Source: an uncultured beta proteobacterium
Lineage (GTDB): Bacteria > Pseudomonadota > Gammaproteobacteria > Burkholderiales > Rhodocyclaceae
Length of the DNA: 8,259 nucleotides
Direction of reading: 5' to 3'
Assembly: GCA_903916205.1 (NCBI GenBank)
Contig: CAIWVX010000487.1
Span: 1-8,259 of the forward strand
Numbering within the stretch: the stretch's first letter is position 1; the number at the start of each line of letters is the position of its first letter. Positions 6,316 through 8,259 of this stretch are shown one piece after another. The notes beneath the pieces were generated by a model. The model saw only the letters and a program-made list of their open reading frames with translations. It searched no databases and had not been told where the DNA came from. The translations under genes were made by a program, and so were the position numbers.

Positions 6316-7776
6316 ATGATTAATTCAGTTCTAGTTTGGTTCAGACGTGATCTGCGGGATGTTGACCATGCCGCGTTAGCGGAGGGATTGCGTCGCGCAC
6401 GACAGGTTTATTGCGTGTTTATTTTTGACCGAGCGATTCTTGACATTTTGCCCACAAGAAATGATCGGCGCGTTGAATTCATTCGGGAATCATTGCTTGA
6501 ACTTGATCAAGCCTTGCGTCAGCGGGGGGGCGGTTTGATTGTTCGACAGGCTCACGCCATTGATGAAATTCCACGGCTGGCGAGCGAGCTTGGGGTGAAT
6601 GCCGTTTTTGCCAATCGTGATTACGAACCTCAGGCCAAGGCGCGGGATGCGGCGGTTGCCGCGCAATTGGACGCCGTCGGCATCGCATTCGAGTGTTTCA
6701 AGGATCAGTCGATTTTTGAAGGGGCCGAGGTGCTGACTCAAGCCGGTCGCCCCTATACCGTCTTTACCCCTTACAAAAATGCCTGGCTCAAACGTTTGAG
6801 CGATGATGATTGGGTGCCGCATGACAGCACAACAAGCGCCTTGTGTCCCAGTAAGCAAGCGACAGGGGTTCCTACGCTTGAGGCGATGGGGTTTTGTCCG
6901 ACGGATTTGCCCGCTCTGGGTGTTCTCCCTGGGATGAGCGGAGCCAAACAACGTCTGGCGGACTTTGCCGACCACATCGCCGCTTACAAGGAAAGACGCG
7001 ATTACCCTGCGTTCAACGGAGGATCGGGTCTCTCGGTTCATCTGCGCTTTGGCACGGTTTCAATCCGCGAACTGGTTTGCCTGGCCTTAGCCGCCGGGGC
7101 GCTGAAGACATCATGCAATTCAGCCGGTGCCGCCTGCTGGTTATCCGAACTCATCTGGCGCGAATTTTATTTCATGATCCTCGATCATTTCCCGCACGTC
7201 GCCACCCGCTCATTTAAATCGGATTACGACGCGATTGTTTGGGATCAAGGCCAAGGTGCCGATAACGCCTTTACGGCCTGGTGTCAGGGACAAACCGGTT
7301 ATCCCTTAGTTGACGCGGCGATGTGCCAGCTCAACAACACCGGAACCATGCACAACCGCCTACGCATGGTCGTCGCCTCATTTTTAGTCAAAGATCTCGG
7401 CATCGACTGGCGACGCGGTGAGGCGTATTTCGCGCAACATCTTCTCGATTTTGACCTCTCAGCCAACAACGGTGGCTGGCAATGGGCCGCCTCCAGTGGC
7501 TGCGATGCACAACCGTATTTCAGAATTTTCAACCCCATTACGCAGTCCGAACGCTTTGATGCCGAGGGTACTTTTATTCGCAACTATCTGCCGCAATTGG
7601 CCGCCGTCCCAACCCAATTCATCCATGCCCCTTGGCGCATGGATGAAAACGCTCAAATGGCTTGCGGAGTGTTTCCGGGGAAAAATTATCCGCTACCGCT
7701 AGTCGAACACACTCAAGCGCGGCAACTCACCCTGGCTCGCTATGCGGTGGTCAAACGCAGCGTTGCTGTTCAGTAA
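6316..7776 (+). CDS. phr: Deoxyribodipyrimidine photolyase, class I CPD type
   Basis: A 486-residue flavoenzyme that splits cyclobutane pyrimidine dimers using blue light. The N-terminal Rossmann domain opens VLVWFRRDLR (5-14), typical of the antenna-binding half. The FAD domain has RDYPAFNGGSGLSVHLRFG (228-246), the DNA-contacting ELIWREFY (278-285, W281), TGYPLVDAAM (327-336), HNRLRMVVASFLVKDL (346-361, N347), NNGGWQWAAS (384-393) and PYFRIFNP (400-407). By alignment with E. coli PhrB, the electron-transfer tryptophans are W309, W365 and W388, and W390 matches W384. All are kept. One residue differs: the usual W of TGWMHNR is T344. ATG 6316 has a Shine-Dalgarno AAAGGT 5 bases upstream. Seven consecutive G occur at 6524-6530. 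The antenna cofactor cannot be decided with certainty; the overall likeness to E. coli suggests a folate. Confidence 0.96.
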   Translation: MINSVLVWFRRDLRDVDHAALAEGLRRARQVYCVFIFDRAILDILPTRNDRRVEFIRESLLELDQALRQRGGGLIVRQAHAIDEIPRLASELGVNAVFANRDYEPQAKARDAAVAAQLDAVGIAFECFKDQSIFEGAEVLTQAGRPYTVFTPYKNAWLKRLSDDDWVPHDSTTSALCPSKQATGVPTLEAMGFCPTDLPALGVLPGMSGAKQRLADFADHIAAYKERRDYPAFNGGSGLSVHLRFGTVSIRELVCLALAAGALKTSCNSAGAACWLSELIWREFYFMILDHFPHVATRSFKSDYDAIVWDQGQGADNAFTAWCQGQTGYPLVDAAMCQLNNTGTMHNRLRMVVASFLVKDLGIDWRRGEAYFAQHLLDFDLSANNGGWQWAASSGCDAQPYFRIFNPITQSERFDAEGTFIRNYLPQLAAVPTQFIHAPWRMDENAQMACGVFPGKNYPLPLVEHTQARQLTLARYAVVKRSVAVQ

Positions 7777-7787
7777 CGGGACATCGC

Positions 7788-7813
7788 CCATCACCCGATC
7801 AATCGGGCGGTGG
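7788..7813. terminator. Hairpin between convergent phr and lnt, possible bidirectional terminator
   Basis: Bases 7788-7798 pair with 7803-7813 around a TCAA loop. That is eleven positions with one A.C mismatch (7793/7808) and one G.T wobble, and an inner CCCGA/TCGGG stem. It lies 11 bases after the phr stop and 11 bases before the lnt stop, as expected for a shared terminator. Neither side has a clear T tract, so it is not a textbook intrinsic terminator. Confidence 0.5.
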
Positions 7814-7824
7814 ATAACTGAGTT

Positions 7825-8259
7825 TCAGCGTGCAGTTTTTCTCCGCAGAAAAAAAGCCAGAAGGCCCAATGAGGCCACAATTACCGGCCAGTTACCCCAA
7901 CGGACAAAGGGCGTTCTGCCTTGATGTCCGCGCACCTCTCCGCGTAATGCGCCTCGGGTAAAGGGGGCGAGCTGGCTGATTACGCGGCCATCGCTGTCAA
8001 TAATCGCGGTCATTCCGGTATTGGTGGCACGCAACATCACGCGCCCGGTTTCCATGGCGCGTAGCCGCGAAATTTGAAGGTGTTGGGCCGGGGCGAGGGA
8101 GTCTCCGAACCACGCCACATTTGAAAGATTGGCAAGCATTGTGGCTTCGGGTAATGCACGAATGATCTCTTCGCCAAAGGCATCCTCATAGCAGATATTC
8201 GCCGCGATTTTCTGATCGCTGGCCTTCATCGCCTGTTGTTGATTGGCCCCCGGAGTGAA
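7825..8259 (-). CDS. lnt: Apolipoprotein N-acyltransferase, C-terminal part (partial at right edge)
   Basis: The last 144 residues of Lnt; the frame stays open to the window edge at 8259. Lnt is an inner-membrane enzyme that adds the third acyl chain to lipoproteins. The fragment is the end of its periplasmic nitrilase-like domain plus the last membrane helix. Seen: FTPG at the edge; IAANICYED (18-26 of the fragment) with the catalytic cysteine C23, matching C387 of E. coli Lnt; LSNVAWFGDSLAPAQHLQ, the conserved SN-x-AWFGDS-x-x-P-x-QH block; RLRAMETGRVMLRATNTG; FTRGAL; then RWGNWPVIVASLGLLAFFL, a hydrophobic helix followed by the basic tail RRKTAR. The catalytic glutamate and lysine and the N-terminal membrane helices lie outside the window. 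A Met codon at 8229 is internal and not the start. It converges with phr. Confidence 0.94.
   Translation of the reverse strand, partial: FTPGANQQQAMKASDQKIAANICYEDAFGEEIIRALPEATMLANLSNVAWFGDSLAPAQHLQISRLRAMETGRVMLRATNTGMTAIIDSDGRVISQLAPFTRGALRGEVRGHQGRTPFVRWGNWPVIVASLGLLAFFLRRKTAR

Overview
The window is an 8.26 kb piece of an ordinary, densely coded chromosome of a free-living gammaproteobacterium. GC content is moderate, about mid-50% by eye. The clearest placement signal is the run yqgE-ruvX-pyrR-pyrB-pyrC' on the minus strand, an order known from Pseudomonas and related gammaproteobacteria. The PyrB and PyrC' proteins are of the Pseudomonas-type (class A) aspartate transcarbamoylase. I cannot name the species from sequence alone.

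Positions 1-2396 (plus strand) hold the end of a dTDP-L-rhamnose operon: the last 32 codons of rfbD, an ATP-dependent DNA ligase with a signal peptide (Lig E type), then rfbA and rfbC. All junctions are tight: 7 bp, 14 bp, and an ATGA overlap. The rfb genes make the activated rhamnose used for O-antigen or other surface polysaccharide. The ligase is an unexpected passenger, sitting where rfbD and rfbA normally touch.

Positions 2453-6271 (minus strand) hold a five-gene unit, read from yqgE towards pyrC'. Its junctions are an 8 bp overlap, a 26 bp overlap, an 8 bp overlap and a 3 bp gap, which suggests one transcript with translational coupling. PyrB is the aspartate transcarbamoylase catalytic chain. 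The PyrC' protein is a dihydroorotase homologue that has lost most of its metal ligands, so it should be a structural partner of PyrB; a true dihydroorotase must lie elsewhere in the genome. PyrR has its PRPP-binding motif, but no leader in which a classical PyrR attenuator could sit.

Positions 6316-7776 (plus strand) hold a class I CPD photolyase, divergent from yqgE across only 44 bp. It converges on the C-terminal third of lnt (apolipoprotein N-acyltransferase, minus strand), which runs off the right edge. A strong hairpin lies between phr and lnt.

I found no tRNA, rRNA, CRISPR array, insertion sequence or obvious foreign island. I did not find a wholly new system. The most unusual arrangement is the exported DNA ligase inside the rhamnose operon. 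The next most informative points are the degenerate PyrC' active site and a substitution in the photolyase motif usually written TGWMHNR.
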